A stretch of 64,000 nt of DNA, taken from positions 963,943-1,027,942 of the forward strand of contig JAJEKV010000167.1 in assembly GCA_021234155.1 (NCBI GenBank). Direction: 5' to 3'. Position numbers and translations under genes: made by a program. Origin of the DNA: Isoetes taiwanensis (Eukaryota; Streptophyta; Lycopodiopsida; Isoetales; Isoetaceae). The notes beneath the pieces are model-generated. The model did not search any database, was not told the DNA's origin, and worked only from the letters and a program-made list of their open reading frames with translations. Shown here one piece after another: positions 9,433 through 20,462 of the stretch; the first letter of the stretch is position 1, and each line of letters starts with the position of its first letter.

Positions 9433-11169
9433 TTAACAGTTTGATCTAACCAGCTTCTTATCAAGATAGATGTTACACCCACCAAGAAATGCCATCCAAA
9501 TTACACCATCTGCTTTGACTGGCATTGAATTGATAAGATCAAAAGCCTCATATAAGCAGCCTGCGCGACTCACAAGGTCAATTAAACATGAGTAATGCTC
9601 AATTTTTGGCTGGATTTCATACAACTGCGTCATTGAATGGAAATAATAAAAACCGTTGTCAACCAGACCCATATGGCTGCATGCGACCAGAATTGAAATG
9701 AAAGTAACAGCGTTTGGTCTCACATGAAAGCATTGCATTGCTTGGAAAAGCTTCAAAGCTTCTTCGGCACACCCATGCTCAGCATAGCCAGAAATAATTG
9801 CAGTCCATGAGACAAAATTTCGCTTAGACATATGATCAAAAACATGGCGAGCATCATTTATGCTTCCACACTTTGCATACATGTCCATGAGTGTATTTTC
9901 CACAACAAGGCTCCATCCCATATCGTCTCTTATTAATTGGGCATGAACATGCTTGCCCAACTTCAGGTTGCCAGCATTGGTGCACGCATTGAAAGCACTA
10001 GCATATGTCACCATATCTGCCTTCAAGCCATATTGTTCAATTCGTCTAAATAGCTTGATGGCTTCTGTTGCATCCCCATATATTGCATACCCTGCAATCA
10101 AAACATTCCAGGAAATGATATCTCGTACATGCATCATATCAAATACCTGGCGAGCATGTGTTATGTCACCGCATTTGGCATACATGTCAATAAGAGTACT
10201 GCTTATGAAAACATCTGAATCCAATCCTGATCCCTTGAGATATGCGTGGAAGTACTTTCCCTGTTCTAAACTACTTTCAGCAGCACATCCTGTGAGCATA
10301 CTTATATACGTGGTAGTGTTGGGCTTCAATCCATATAGCTGCATTTGATCCACAAGAATGATTACATTCTTCCTTCCTGCATACTGGACGTATCCTAAAA
10401 TCAATGAGTTCCATGAAATCATATCTAGCACAGGAATGGTACCAAAGATTTGAATGGCATCCTGCACATCACCATAATTGATGTACATGCCAATTAATGA
10501 GTTCCCTACACAAGTATCTAAATTCAATCCCAACCTTACAGCATCTGAATGCAGATGCTTCCCCCACGCAAGTGTACAGACGCCCAGAGCACAAACATAT
10601 GTAACCACATTTGGTACAGTCCCGTTCATTCTCATGTCACAAAAGAGACTGATTGCATCATCTCCATTCCCTTGATCAGCATATCCTCCAATAATTATCG
10701 TCCATGAATAGATGTTTCTATCGGGCATTCTATTGAATACATGATGAGCATCCTGCATGCTGCCACACTTGGCATACATGTTCACAATCATATTGAACAA
10801 GAAGATGGATACATCAAATCTGGTTTTCAAAATGCGGGCATGAAGCTCTTTTCCTTTCACCACTGTATTTATTGTGATGCATGCCTGTAAGAGACAAATA
10901 TAAGTATTTGAAAATACTCGGATGCTTTGCTGGTGCATGATGTCTAGCATGCTAATTGCCTCCCTAAGGAACCCTTCTTTGCAAAGTGTTTGGATCACTC
11001 GTAAACGCTGCACTTTCGATAATGACAATAGGTTCGATGTGGTTGCAAGGGTGGCCCAATGAGGAGTGGTTTTGGTAATTCTCAGGCTCTGTTGGCCTCT
11101 GCTTTGTGCCTTATTCCCTTCACTCCCCTTGTTTTCTGACTTAATCCTGGAAGACATCCATAATGCCAT
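9433..11169 (-). CDS. PLS-class PPR protein without DYW domain
   Basis: An intronless ATG-initiated gene of 578 codons. PPR proteins bind organellar RNA, one base per repeat, in editing, splicing or stabilisation. After a basic, Ser-rich N-terminus that could be an organelle targeting peptide, repeats of the P, L and S types run to the end. Diagnostic strings recur: MYAKCGSMQDAHHVF, SWTIIIGGYADQG, TLIDMYAKCGDITHARQVF, SWTAIISGYAEHG. One repeat near residues 190-200 is about nine residues short (ALGVCTLAWGKHLH). The protein ends 21 residues after the first VIWMAFL of the E motif, so the E, E+ and DYW parts are absent. It may need a DYW partner in trans or be a decaying gene. The next PPR gene lies 707 bp upstream on the same strand. 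No other frame restores the missing part before the MITE. Confidence 0.93.
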   Translation of the reverse strand: MALWMSSRIKSENKGSEGNKAQSRGQQSLRITKTTPHWATLATTSNLLSLSKVQRLRVIQTLCKEGFLREAISMLDIMHQQSIRVFSNTYICLLQACITINTVVKGKELHARILKTRFDVSIFLFNMIVNMYAKCGSMQDAHHVFNRMPDRNIYSWTIIIGGYADQGNGDDAISLFCDMRMNGTVPNVVTYVCALGVCTLAWGKHLHSDAVRLGLNLDTCVGNSLIGMYINYGDVQDAIQIFGTIPVLDMISWNSLILGYVQYAGRKNVIILVDQMQLYGLKPNTTTYISMLTGCAAESSLEQGKYFHAYLKGSGLDSDVFISSTLIDMYAKCGDITHARQVFDMMHVRDIISWNVLIAGYAIYGDATEAIKLFRRIEQYGLKADMVTYASAFNACTNAGNLKLGKHVHAQLIRDDMGWSLVVENTLMDMYAKCGSINDARHVFDHMSKRNFVSWTAIISGYAEHGCAEEALKLFQAMQCFHVRPNAVTFISILVACSHMGLVDNGFYYFHSMTQLYEIQPKIEHYSCLIDLVSRAGCLYEAFDLINSMPVKADGVIWMAFLGGCNIYLDKKLVRSNC

Positions 11170-11876
11170 ATAAATTTCTGCGGAAAGAATGAAATGGGTA
11201 TAAAGAAACTACCCTAAAGTAATTGTAACATTAAGAAATGAGGCACTGCCAAATTGACATGTGAGCATATTGGGCCACAAAACTTCCAACTCTGACAGCC
11301 TGTATAAGCACAAAACGAGGGAATCAATCAGGATAAAATTTCCAGATATCTAACGAGCAGAAAATATGGGATTCTCAAACATGTCAAGCAGCAGCATTTA
11401 AGTTGTACATTGGAGAGCAAAATACTGTAGATTTCCATGTTTCCACTTCTCTGGGATAGAAAACTTCATTGGCTCATCCAAACAAGTTCAACGACTTAAA
11501 CAGCCAGCTCCCGAATAAAAAAAAACAGACAAATTACAGTGCATAGCTTTTGTCCCAATGCGGATCAAGAATATGCTTCGCCACTCCTTTGGCCTCAATG
11601 TGTATTGCATGAATATCAAGGAACATGCTGTTTATAATGGCCATGCCAGCATGACCATCGAGCTGATTCTTATGGATACCTGCTAATTGTTTTTCATATG
11701 TAACCACCAGGCATTGTTTCAGTACTCATTCTTTGAGATAATTTTTCAAAGGCCTTTTTCCTGCAACATGCTGCAGCATCATAGACTGGAGCATTGATTA
11801 TTGCTAAGCACTTCTTTGTTCATTGTAGCAAGTCGTGTCTTTGCTGTCAGGCTTGCTGAAGGTTGCTGAATGAAAA
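11170..11876. other. Intergenic spacer between the PPR genes
   Basis: AT-rich spacer holding the promoter of the truncated PPR gene and the 3' untranslated part of the DYW-PPR gene, both on the minus strand. I see no third gene. Confidence 0.4.
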
Positions 11877-14345
11877 TCACCAAAAATCTCCACAAGAACA
11901 CTTACCATCCTTGAAGTGATGAAATCGGTGAGCATCCCTTATCAGAAATTCTCGACCACAGATCTTTGAAATAAATTTGGTGGCTGTATGGCAGTCACCA
12001 CACACTCTGAGGTTCTTAAAAATGCGAATCATTGTTCCATATGATGTGCTAATGAGCCCAAAAGCAATAGCCAGCCTCTCACTGTGGTAACATAAAGAAG
12101 AGCTTTTCTTTTTTCTCATTAACATAAAATGAGTGTCTTGTACATATCCTAATTCTTCCATTTTCTCAGATAACCTTTTCAGCTCTTTGTGAATCTTGTT
12201 GATTTGTGGATGATTGACATCATCTGCTGTAAAAACATGCAAAATATCGTTGACTTCAATCCATGCACACCCAGGCTCTTTCTTCAGTCCCCTGATATCC
12301 ATTTCATTCCTCACTTTTGCTTTATCCAGCCATCTACCAGCTGCAGCATAAATATTTGATAGCAACACAAAAGCTGCAACATTTTGAGGTTCTATATCAA
12401 GTACATTTGCTGCAACACTTTCAGCTAATTCTACACTGTGATGGACTCTGCAAGCACTGAGGAGAGTCATCCATATTACCGCATTGGGTTGAAATGGCAA
12501 CATCTTGATGAGCGCTTGTGTCTCCTGCAAGCGCCCTGCACGCCCTAGTACATCAATCATACAAGCATAATGATCAACACTTGGTGAGATTCCATAATCA
12601 TGACTCATCAGCTTGAAATAACAGCATCCTTGTTGCACAAGTTTGGCATGACTGCATGCAGTTAAGACAGAGATAAAAGTAGCACCATCTGGATTCATAC
12701 CTTCATTTCGCATTTTCATGAAGAGCCTGAGTGCCTCTTTGCCATCACCATGTCGGGCATAGCCAGCAATCATAGAGTTCCATGAAATCAAATCTGGTTT
12801 AAAAATTCCATTAAAAACTTGGCGAGCGGCTCCTACGGTGCCACATTTTGCATACATGTCAATAAGGCTATTAGCAATCACAACATCCAATTCATGCCCA
12901 TCCTTTAGAAGCTGATTGTGAATTCTCTCCCCATAGCTAAGTGCCAGAATGCTGGTACATGCACTTAGTACACTAACAAAAGTGACTTTGTTAGGCTTTA
13001 TTCCTTCCTCCTGCATTGTCTTGAAAAGCCCAAGGGCTCCAATGCTGTTGCCATGTTGAACATAGCCGTTAATCATTGTTGTGCACGTCAAGACATCTTG
13101 TATTTCTATGATATTAAATACTTTCCTAGCTTCCTCTACCGTTCCACACTTGATATACATACTGACAAGGGCACCACCTAAAGTGGTATCTGCGTCCAGC
13201 CTTCTCTTCACTATGACAGCATGAATTTTCTTCCCATAGGCTAGGAATGTTATGTCAATGCATGCACTCACAATGCCGACAAATGTCACAATGTTTGGCT
13301 TCAGATTGTTTTTCTGCATGAGATTGTACAGCTCAATAGCTAGTCCTCCCTGCCCATTCTGGGCATAACAAACAATCAATGTTGTCCAAGAAAAGACATC
13401 CCATGTGCCCATTTGATTAAACACTTGATGAGCTTCCTCTATCCTCCCACATTTTGCATACATGTCAATGAGAGCATTACCAACAAAAACATTCCAGTTA
13501 GGATGGGTGTTTAAGATTATTGCATGTAGCCATTTCCCCTGCTCCAAATCCAATATACAGATGCAGGCAGTTATAGCACTGACAAAAGTTACGTCAGATG
13601 GTTTCAGACCTTCAAGCTGCATCATCTTGAAAAGGAAAAGAGCTTCCTTTCCATCTTCTTCTTGCGCATATCCTGCAATTATTGTTGTCCATGTAACCAA
13701 GTCTTGTGTAGTCATCAAATCAAATATGTTCCGAGCATTGTTCACACTTCCACAGTTGATATACATGCCAAGAAGTGAAGTGCCAACGAAGACATCAAAT
13801 GCATGGCCAGATTTAATAACGTGGGAATGAAACCATTTTGCTTTTGCCAAGATCAGAATGGAACTGGCAATGCTAACAAGAGTTACTTTGTTTGCTCTTA
13901 CATCCTGAAGCTCCATTTCGTGAAAGAGCTTAAGCACATTAACCTCTTGGCCCTGCCAGACATAACCCGATAGTATAATAGTCCATGTATGTGCGTTCCG
14001 TTTACCCATCTTATCAAACATTTGGCCTGCTTTATCTATGTCTCCAGATTGAATATATGCATTTAAAATGGTGTTATTTAGCATCAAATTAGCATTGAGC
14101 GTAGAGTTGAGAATGTCAGCATGGATCTTCTTGCTCCTTGCTATTTCTTTCATGCTGATACAGTTACGCAAAAGAGCCAGGTATATTTTGAAGTGATCCT
14201 TGTTAGAAAAATGGCAATCAGCCGGCCTCATTTGTTTTTCTTTGCATTCTATGATTTCATCATCCTGAACACGATCATATGTGCCCTTGCACATTGTTCT
14301 TACTACTTTTTCTGCTGATACAGTAATAAGCCAGCTAGTTAGCAT
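11877..14345 (-). CDS. DYW-type PPR RNA-editing factor
   Basis: An intronless gene of 822 codons. I start it at the ATG at 14345; the open frame extends eight codons further only by way of a TTG. Proteins of this class recognise a site in chloroplast or mitochondrial RNA and deaminate C to U. PLS repeats fill roughly residues 60-620, with repeated HAVIVKRRLDAD-, LVSMYIKCGTVEEARKVF- and NSMIAGYARHG-type helices. The E region starts near residue 623 (VIWMTLLSACRVHHSVELAE), followed by the PG box variant PGCAWIEV (about 691). The DYW domain runs to the end. The deaminase zinc site is visible as HSERLA (about 754-759) and CGDCH (782-786), and the C-terminus is HRFHHFKDGKCSCGDFW, so the last triplet is DFW. 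All catalytic residues are present and the gene looks functional. Its target cannot be read from the sequence. Confidence 0.97.
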   Translation of the reverse strand: MLTSWLITVSAEKVVRTMCKGTYDRVQDDEIIECKEKQMRPADCHFSNKDHFKIYLALLRNCISMKEIARSKKIHADILNSTLNANLMLNNTILNAYIQSGDIDKAGQMFDKMGKRNAHTWTIILSGYVWQGQEVNVLKLFHEMELQDVRANKVTLVSIASSILILAKAKWFHSHVIKSGHAFDVFVGTSLLGMYINCGSVNNARNIFDLMTTQDLVTWTTIIAGYAQEEDGKEALFLFKMMQLEGLKPSDVTFVSAITACICILDLEQGKWLHAIILNTHPNWNVFVGNALIDMYAKCGRIEEAHQVFNQMGTWDVFSWTTLIVCYAQNGQGGLAIELYNLMQKNNLKPNIVTFVGIVSACIDITFLAYGKKIHAVIVKRRLDADTTLGGALVSMYIKCGTVEEARKVFNIIEIQDVLTCTTMINGYVQHGNSIGALGLFKTMQEEGIKPNKVTFVSVLSACTSILALSYGERIHNQLLKDGHELDVVIANSLIDMYAKCGTVGAARQVFNGIFKPDLISWNSMIAGYARHGDGKEALRLFMKMRNEGMNPDGATFISVLTACSHAKLVQQGCCYFKLMSHDYGISPSVDHYACMIDVLGRAGRLQETQALIKMLPFQPNAVIWMTLLSACRVHHSVELAESVAANVLDIEPQNVAAFVLLSNIYAAAGRWLDKAKVRNEMDIRGLKKEPGCAWIEVNDILHVFTADDVNHPQINKIHKELKRLSEKMEELGYVQDTHFMLMRKKKSSSLCYHSERLAIAFGLISTSYGTMIRIFKNLRVCGDCHTATKFISKICGREFLIRDAHRFHHFKDGKCSCGDFW

Positions 14346-14780
14346 CCTAGTGATCCAATCCACATGCAAAATTGCATCGGATTCGAATTGTTATAACACA
14401 GAATGCAGCTATTAAAAAACCACAAAGTCGATGAAACCACAAAACTAACAGCAAGCTCCGCAAGTCGATGTAATAAAAAAAAATCTAGATTTTATACCTA
14501 GGTATAATGCCAATTCTCTTTTTCCTGCTTCTATCTATATGGTTCTCAAGTTCGTGCCGGACAGAAAATATAATGCTACGTTTGATTTAGTTGAAAGTTG
14601 TATCTCACAAAGTAAAAGCTGATGAAAAAAAATTGACAACCAAAAGAAATTACGGTTTAAATAAGCACCTCCAAACGGGTTGTCTTTCTTCTGGCTCGGT
14701 CGGAACGATATGGTTTTCTCACAACGGTGACAAAAAGATTAAACAATTAAGATTGATGGTTTTATTTTCCCCTGGGTTGG
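14346..14780. other. Upstream region of the DYW-PPR gene
   Basis: AT-rich; must hold the promoter. No obvious TATA box stands out. A 93-codon plus ORF at 14591-14872 has no motif. Confidence 0.35.
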
Positions 14781-15180
14781 CCTCCGTGGAAACCCTTCGG
14801 ATTTTCCACGGAAACTCTTCCACATTTCTAACTTTTGAAATTAGGAAACTCTTCCAAATTTCTAACTTTTGAAATTAGGATGGATTTCCGCAAAAATTCG
14901 GAAGGGTTTATTTTGAAAAATCAGAAGGGTTTTCGGGGAAAAAAAAGGTTTCACAAAACTATTTTATTTTTAGAATATTTGCACCCGTGAATCCTTATAG
15001 ATCACGCTTATCGACACGGATGCCTTCTATTAAGGCAGTTAAGGCGGCATGTCCATCAAGTATACGTCACCTCAAAATTCAAATTTTGAATGGAAATCCT
15101 TCCTATTTCCCAATGCCAAGAAAACCCTTCCTGATTTCCTTGCATGATAGAAATTAGAAAAGGTTTTCCCAGTTTCTGAC
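14780..15180. repeat. GGAAGGGTTT-type dispersed repeat block
   Basis: The words GGAAACCCTTC, GGAAGGGTTT and close variants occur in both orientations at about 14785, 14900, 14925, 15090 and 15120. They return at 16935-17010, so the 2.2 kb between is bracketed by the same motif. A 31-32-bp direct duplication containing 'ttctaacttttgaaattagga' lies at 14816-14880. It may be the ends of one large element, but I could not define termini or a TSD. Confidence 0.45.
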
Positions 15181-15928
15181 CATTTTTTGAAGAGCTACCC
15201 TTTCTGGCTAGACTCTTCCTAGCAGCATCCGTGTTCTTGCACTTTTACAATTTTCAGGATTCAACAGACTACCAACGAATCTGCAACAAAAAAAGAGTCC
15301 ATTTGCTTCATTGGACAGATATTAACACCATCTTTCTAAGTTGTTATTCCAAGCTTGTAATCTGCTTGTTCAAACATTTTCTAATTCTACAAAGCAGCTA
15401 AAAAGATGGAGCATCATAAAATTATAACTAGGATTGTTATGTTAAATTCCAATTTTCACTTGATCTGAGACATCGTTTTTAGCCTTAATAAAATTTTATA
15501 AATTTTAGCAGCTAGTTTCAATGTGTATAGCTGCTATTAATTGTCGTGATGTAACAAAGAACAGGGATTACCATTCAAAAGCCCTGAAACAGAGAATGCA
15601 TCAATTATCTATATGAATGTATTGTTCTTTCTGTAATATAGTTGAGAGCGAATGATAAATCACAGCTGCTACCATTTTGGCATACACGAATATTTGGAAA
15701 CCCAAATTTTTAAATCACAATGTACATCAATCAAACTACTTTCAAGAAAGAACTTAAAAGCAAGCCCATCAATTCAGGAGTCCTGGTTCAGACTCCACTT
15801 TTTCCACCAGACTTCGACTCCAATTGAATATTGCATATTTGTGCTTTCTTGAATGCAACTTTACACATAACATAAATAGTGAAACAAGCAAGCAACAGAA
15901 ACATCAACCATTGCTTCCATTTTTACAC
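15181..15928. other. No recognisable gene
   Basis: AT-rich. A 66-codon ORF at 15652-15852 shows no motif. It may be intron of the exon-like pieces that follow on the minus strand. Confidence 0.25.
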
Positions 15929-16375
15929 CTGTTGGACCAAATAACATCACCTCTGCATTTGCATCCACAGCCTGAAAAGCTTCATTTAACCTAACATTAA
16001 TATTAACACCGGGCAACAGGGGCAACAGAATATTGTGGCAAATGGGAATTAGGTTGCTAGCTTGTTTTGCAGCCTGTATTCCTAACTACCTGTGCAATCG
16101 TAAGGATATCCCTTTTTATTATCTTATTAGTAGCCACCCAGTTGTAATTACCAAAACGAATAGAAGAAAATCACGATGAGCCCATAAGAAAGTTTCAAGT
16201 TCAACCTGTAAAAACTTTGAAGAAATACGAACTACAACCTAACTCCAAATTAAGAATCTCACCATTATTTTGCAAACAATGCTAGAGTCTTCAGCTTCGA
16301 GCGCTTTAGTTAACTCTTCTTCAGTAGTTTCTTCAGAAAGAGTTGACTCTTCTTTTTTAGTTTCTTCATTTCAAC
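15929..16375 (-). pseudogene. Two exon-like pieces of an unrecognised gene
   Basis: Minus-strand 15990-15929 encodes LNEAFQAVDANAEVMLFGPT between a TTAG acceptor and a GTGTAA donor. Minus-strand about 16365-16263 encodes KKEESTLSEETTEEELTKAL and EAEDSSIVCKIM ending at a GTGAGA donor. The acidic Glu/Thr-rich style and good splice sites suggest a gene or gene relic running leftward. I cannot identify it. A further ORF at 16525-16731 with CCCLHFFLLFGCCAA is hydrophobic and unassigned. Confidence 0.3.
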
Positions 16376-17217
16376 AGAACAAATCCAACTCAAACAAGGT
16401 TATCAGACCTCGATAACTCCTCTACTGGTGATTTAGTCTTTTGCTCTACAACTTTGCTGGATTCTGTCATAGCCAGATAATGTATTCCCTATGCCCAGTT
16501 CAGTCAAGTTTATCTCCAAATCGCCTATGGAAAACTCAACGTCGATAGAACCTGAGCCGCACAGCATCCAAATAGAAGGAAAAAATGCAAGCAACAACAA
16601 ATTTTTTTGACCATTTTTAGCTTATGTGCTTTTTGCTTCTGAACCATTTTATGATTTGATGAAGCAAGGGCCGACGAAGCAGTTCCGGTGGATGTTGTGA
16701 TGCCAGCAGAGCTTAGATACTGAGCCTGCAAATATTTAAGTTCAATCTATAAACAAATGCTCCATAGCCAATCAAATCAATTGACAACCTGTCTGATCAA
16801 TTGTTCAATAACCCTAAATGTTTCTGTAGAAAGAGCATCTGCATCCGATCAATTCGGAAAGAGTATCCGGACCCAATCAATTTAGTAGAATTTAATGTTG
16901 GTGGATCCAGAAATTTGCTTTGATTCCATTTTTTCTACGGAAACCCTTCCCATTTTCCTCTAAAATCTGGAAGGGTTTCCAAATTAAAAACCAGGAAGGG
17001 TTTCCAAGCTTGGGAGTCCAACCCCAATTAGGGGGAGATAATTTAAGTGCATCAAGTGCTAGAATATCCTAGTAATGTTAAAGAAAGGCGTAATTTGATA
17101 TATGTATTAGAGAATTTTCTGACCGAAAAGATTCCGGCTCGTATTCGAGGTCGTCGAACAATTTTACCGCTGGGAAAATGTTAAACGTAATAAAAAGGAG
17201 GCTTAAATTTTAAGTAG

Positions 17218-17855
17218 ATGATTAGCAAATGTAAACGAAGGTTAAAAGGGCTGTCTGCTTTTTGGGTTCCCGAACATCAACAAACCCTAATGATTACAAT
17301 TCCCCTACATCTTGGTTGTGCGAAATTCATGGAAAAGCTTGCATCTTTGGGCGTCCCAATTCATATAATTTCAGCAAATTGGTCAAGATATTTAATTGAA
17401 GGAGCATTGCCAAGTCTTCCTCAAGATTTCTTTTTCATTCACTCGAGCGATCTTAACTACGATGAATATGATGTTTGCAAGGCACCTTTAGCTTGGATAT
17501 TCAAGGTTCTTTTGATAAAGAGTCTATATTACACTCATTACATTCATGTTGCTTCTCCCAGAAGATGATGGTGTTTATAGGAGACAGCATGAATGATTTA
17601 TTGCCTATGCTGGACGCAGATTTAGGCATCATTATGGCCATCGACAAAGTCATGGACGAGGATTTTGGGGTTATTATGGACACCAACACAACCTTGAAGA
17701 AGGTGTTATCTCTATTCAATGTTGAGGTCCTACCGTTGGAGGCTGCATTCTCTTTTATTCAAGCATCTGAAGCTCCAACGAGTTTCTGCCATACCAGCAA
17801 GCTCTTCCAGGCGACCACATGGGCACAAGTAGAAGGATGCCTTTTTAGTGCATGA
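17218..17855 (+). pseudogene. HAD phosphatase fragment resembling plant TH2 C-terminus
   Basis: Two overlapping plus frames make one HAD-fold sequence. The first (17218 to about 17480) has LHLGCAKFMEKLASLGVPIH and IISANWSRYLIEGAL, which is HAD motif II with the conserved Ser. The second (about 17480-17855) has VFIGDSMNDLLPMLDADLGI, the acidic motif IV, then LKKVLSLFNVEVLPLEAAF and TTWAQVEGCLFSA. This order, and the C-terminal TTWAQ-type ending, match my memory of the phosphatase half of TH2, the bifunctional TenA-HAD protein that hydrolyses thiamine monophosphate in plants. The frame changes by one base near 17480. Motif I (DxDxT), needed for catalysis, is not present upstream, and neither is the TenA part. 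This is a fragment or relic. A sequencing error could explain the frameshift but not the missing half. Confidence 0.65.
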
Positions 17856-17904
17856 AGTTAACATGAAGAATTTCATTGATTACGAAAGATTTATTTAAGC
17901 CCTA

Positions 17905-18045
17905 TTGAATTCTATGATAAGGCAATAAAAAATTACATTCTATGATAAGGCATCCAAAAGTTATATAATTTTTTGTACATCTAAAAATTATGTGTACATT
18001 CATGATAAGGCATCCAAAAGTAATGTGATTTTCTGTACAGACAAA
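17905..18045. repeat. Short tandem duplications
   Basis: The word ATGATAAGGCA recurs at about 17914, 17942 and 18003. The last two copies share a longer stretch ('catccaaaagt' then 'ttttgtaca' or 'ttctgtaca'). These are imperfect direct repeats with a spacing of roughly 30-60 bases. No coding sense. Confidence 0.6.
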
Positions 18046-18330
18046 ACCAATATATCTTTAATGATTGCTGATTTATATCATAATTTTTGTACTAATGCAT
18101 TAGTTTCTTGATTTAGAGATGAAATGTACTTCTCTTGTGGCATAGGCACATGTTTAAGGCAATTAATTAACTAAACATGTTCATAGCTCTATGCACAGAT
18201 TTCGAGGTGCCCAATTGTGTTGATTATCTTTGACAATAATAATAATGTCTCTTGATCATCTTTTGCACAATGTCCTTCACTTGCATGTCCAAGCAAAGAA
18301 GAGGCAACAACAGTTATCAAGATCAAGCCA

Positions 18331-18640
18331 AGGCACCGAAAATACTTCAAAAATTGAATTGGTAAAGCCATGGTGACATTCATAGCTGCTACATGGAGAA
18401 ATGACAGGTTTTACATTCTGCAACTCGTCTCAGGTCACTGATTTATGGGAGGATCGCGAGACCATTTCTACAATGATATAATCAGGCCACAAGCCATCCG
18501 GAAATACTTCAAAAATTGAATAGGTAAGGCCATGATGATACTCATAACTGTTACATGGAGAAATGACAGGTTTTACATTCTACAAATTCATCTCAGGTCA
18601 CTGATTTGTGGGAGGATAATGAGACCATTTCTACAATGAT
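18331..18640. repeat. 162-bp tandem duplication
   Basis: The segment starting near 18331 (AATACTTCAAAAATTGAAT at 18341) is repeated from about 18493 (same word at 18503). This gives a period of 162 bases over roughly 145 bases of similar sequence, with about a tenth of positions changed. Both copies include ATGGAGAAATGACAGGTTTT and GAGACCATTTCTACAATGAT. No protein motif is shared. Confidence 0.8.
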
Positions 18641-18791
18641 CTCGCTATCCTTTCACGTTTGTAGTCCTCTTGCATGAATTGCCCAGCAAGTAGTTTTTAA
18701 TAATTTGTTTTCATAAATAAAATCAGTTAGTCCTGTTGTTAATTCTTTTTGCATGAATTTGCATTTTCCATTGTCTTGCCAATTACAGATT

Positions 18792-18812
18792 AAAAAAAAA
18801 AAAAAAAAAAAA
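18792..18812 (+). repeat. Poly-A run of 21
   Basis: A single A-run that may be the end of a retroposed copy on the plus strand. No polyadenylation signal or TSD was seen, so its origin is open. Confidence 0.5.
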
Positions 18813-19780
18813 GCGCCCAAACTAGCTTTAGACAAAAGCCATACTAGCATGACCATCTACCTCAGTCAATCCCTTGGTAGACTTATCCAGCCATACATGG
18901 ACTAGGCTAATCCAAGATGGTACTCCAAATCCATGGTCCATGATACTTATCAAGGCATACAAAACTAGCCTAATCTTATAAGCCTTTAACATCAAATATG
19001 ACTCATAAATTAAAAGACCAAAATAATATATTTGATAAAGACATTTTAGTATGCCTTTACAGAACTGTGCATGTTCATACATGTCAAATACATGTTTTAA
19101 ACTACTTGTTCTCAAGTACATTATTAATCCACAAACTATGCAGCCTTATCATTCAAACATTAACCCACAAACTATGAAGGCTTATCGTTCAAATACGTGA
19201 CCAAATTTTACTTCAACTGAATGCCTTGTATATATACCAAAAAGGAAGGATCTCACCAATATGTAAATCTTCCACAAAGTATAAGAGTTATTGTCTATAA
19301 TCGTATCTTCAAGTCATCGATTTTGAAATAAGACTTCTAAGATATGAACTCTTGGTTACCTGCACCCAAACATGTCAAAATTAGCAATATACTCGGTAAT
19401 TAGACAAGGGATGACAGGTAAGCTATAAGACTCCATGGCTTTTCGCCCTTCACTTAAATCATATCATTCCATCAATAAACAAGGCCAGTTTACAATTATA
19501 GTAAGAGGTCTAGCATGTTAAAGAATGTTAAATCTATATGAACAATAGACTTTTAGCAAGATGTTGCATTACATACATATGCAGCAGCCCCTGTCGGGTT
19601 GTACTTAAAGGTGAAAACGAAAAGCATTATTAGTATAATCAGAGCTGTGTTAGCATTCTGTATGCTTGTTTTGAATAGTAGCACGTTTAGAATACATAGA
19701 CAGTAGATAGTTTTGTGGAATGCAAATGCCAGGTTATGTCAGGTTCTATTAGAGTGTCACTAGTCAAATGTCTTTGTAGC
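18813..19780. other. Non-coding stretch with a small duplication
   Basis: A 37-bp direct repeat (about 19126-19162 and 19163-19198, sharing CCACAAACTATG and CTTATC.TTCAAA) is the only structure. A 97-codon minus ORF (18828-19121) has no motif. Confidence 0.4.
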
Positions 19781-19793
19781 AATTGTATGCTGG

Positions 19794-20363
19794 GGTAAAC
19801 ACTGTTATTCATCGATTTCATCTAGAAGTCTCTGTGATCTGCCCTCTTTGCATGCAGAGGGATGAGACAATTGAGCACTGCTTTTTCCTATGTCACCATG
19901 TTCGACTTGCTTGGCAGTGGCTTTTGAGTCTTTTCCATTGTGACTTGAATAGTCAGGAGGTCCTATTGTCAGTCTATCCTAGTTCTTGGGACAAGTTGGC
20001 AAAGAGGACTTTCCACTTAGCATCTGCTTGGATCATCTGGTCCATCTGGAAGAGACGAAATCTCCTCATTTTCAAGGGACGGGTCTTTTCAGATACGCAA
20101 GTGCTTAGCGATGCTCGTAGTCATATTGTCAGGCGTACAAGTGTTTTTCCTTAAAGGATGATGTCAAGAGTGTCATTTGAGAGCAATATCTTCAGATTCA
20201 GACCTACTCATAGCAAACAGTTGTGCCCGTGGTGCTGCTTTTATATGTTATGTATGTGGTGGGTAGTGTTGCTCTAGTGGACATCTTCTCCACTGGGTTT
20301 TGAGTCCCCCATGTACTCTTTGTATTCTTTTGAGTAATAAAGGTCCACGTTCATCAAAAAACA
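19794..20363 (+). mobile_element. 5'-truncated LINE copy with 13-bp TSD
   Basis: The perfect direct repeat AATTGTATGCTGG at 19781-19793 and 20364-20376 flanks the insert exactly. Inside, 19794-20154 encodes the C-terminal zf-RVT domain of a plant LINE: CPLCMQRDETIEHCFFLCHH gives the zinc-binding Cys and His pairs, then WIIWSIWKRRN. The stop at 20152-20154 is followed by a 3' untranslated part with AATAAA at 20336-20341 and a short A-run. The copy is a dead, 5'-truncated tail of about 570 bp in a single unbroken frame, so it is fairly young. Confidence 0.92.
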
Positions 20364-20462
20364 AATTGTATGCTGGTTTGTTCCATAACAATATCTAAGA
20401 ATATGGATTTACTATATGCAACAATAAGCATATGCAAAAATCTGGTTCGAGGTGCTCCATAT

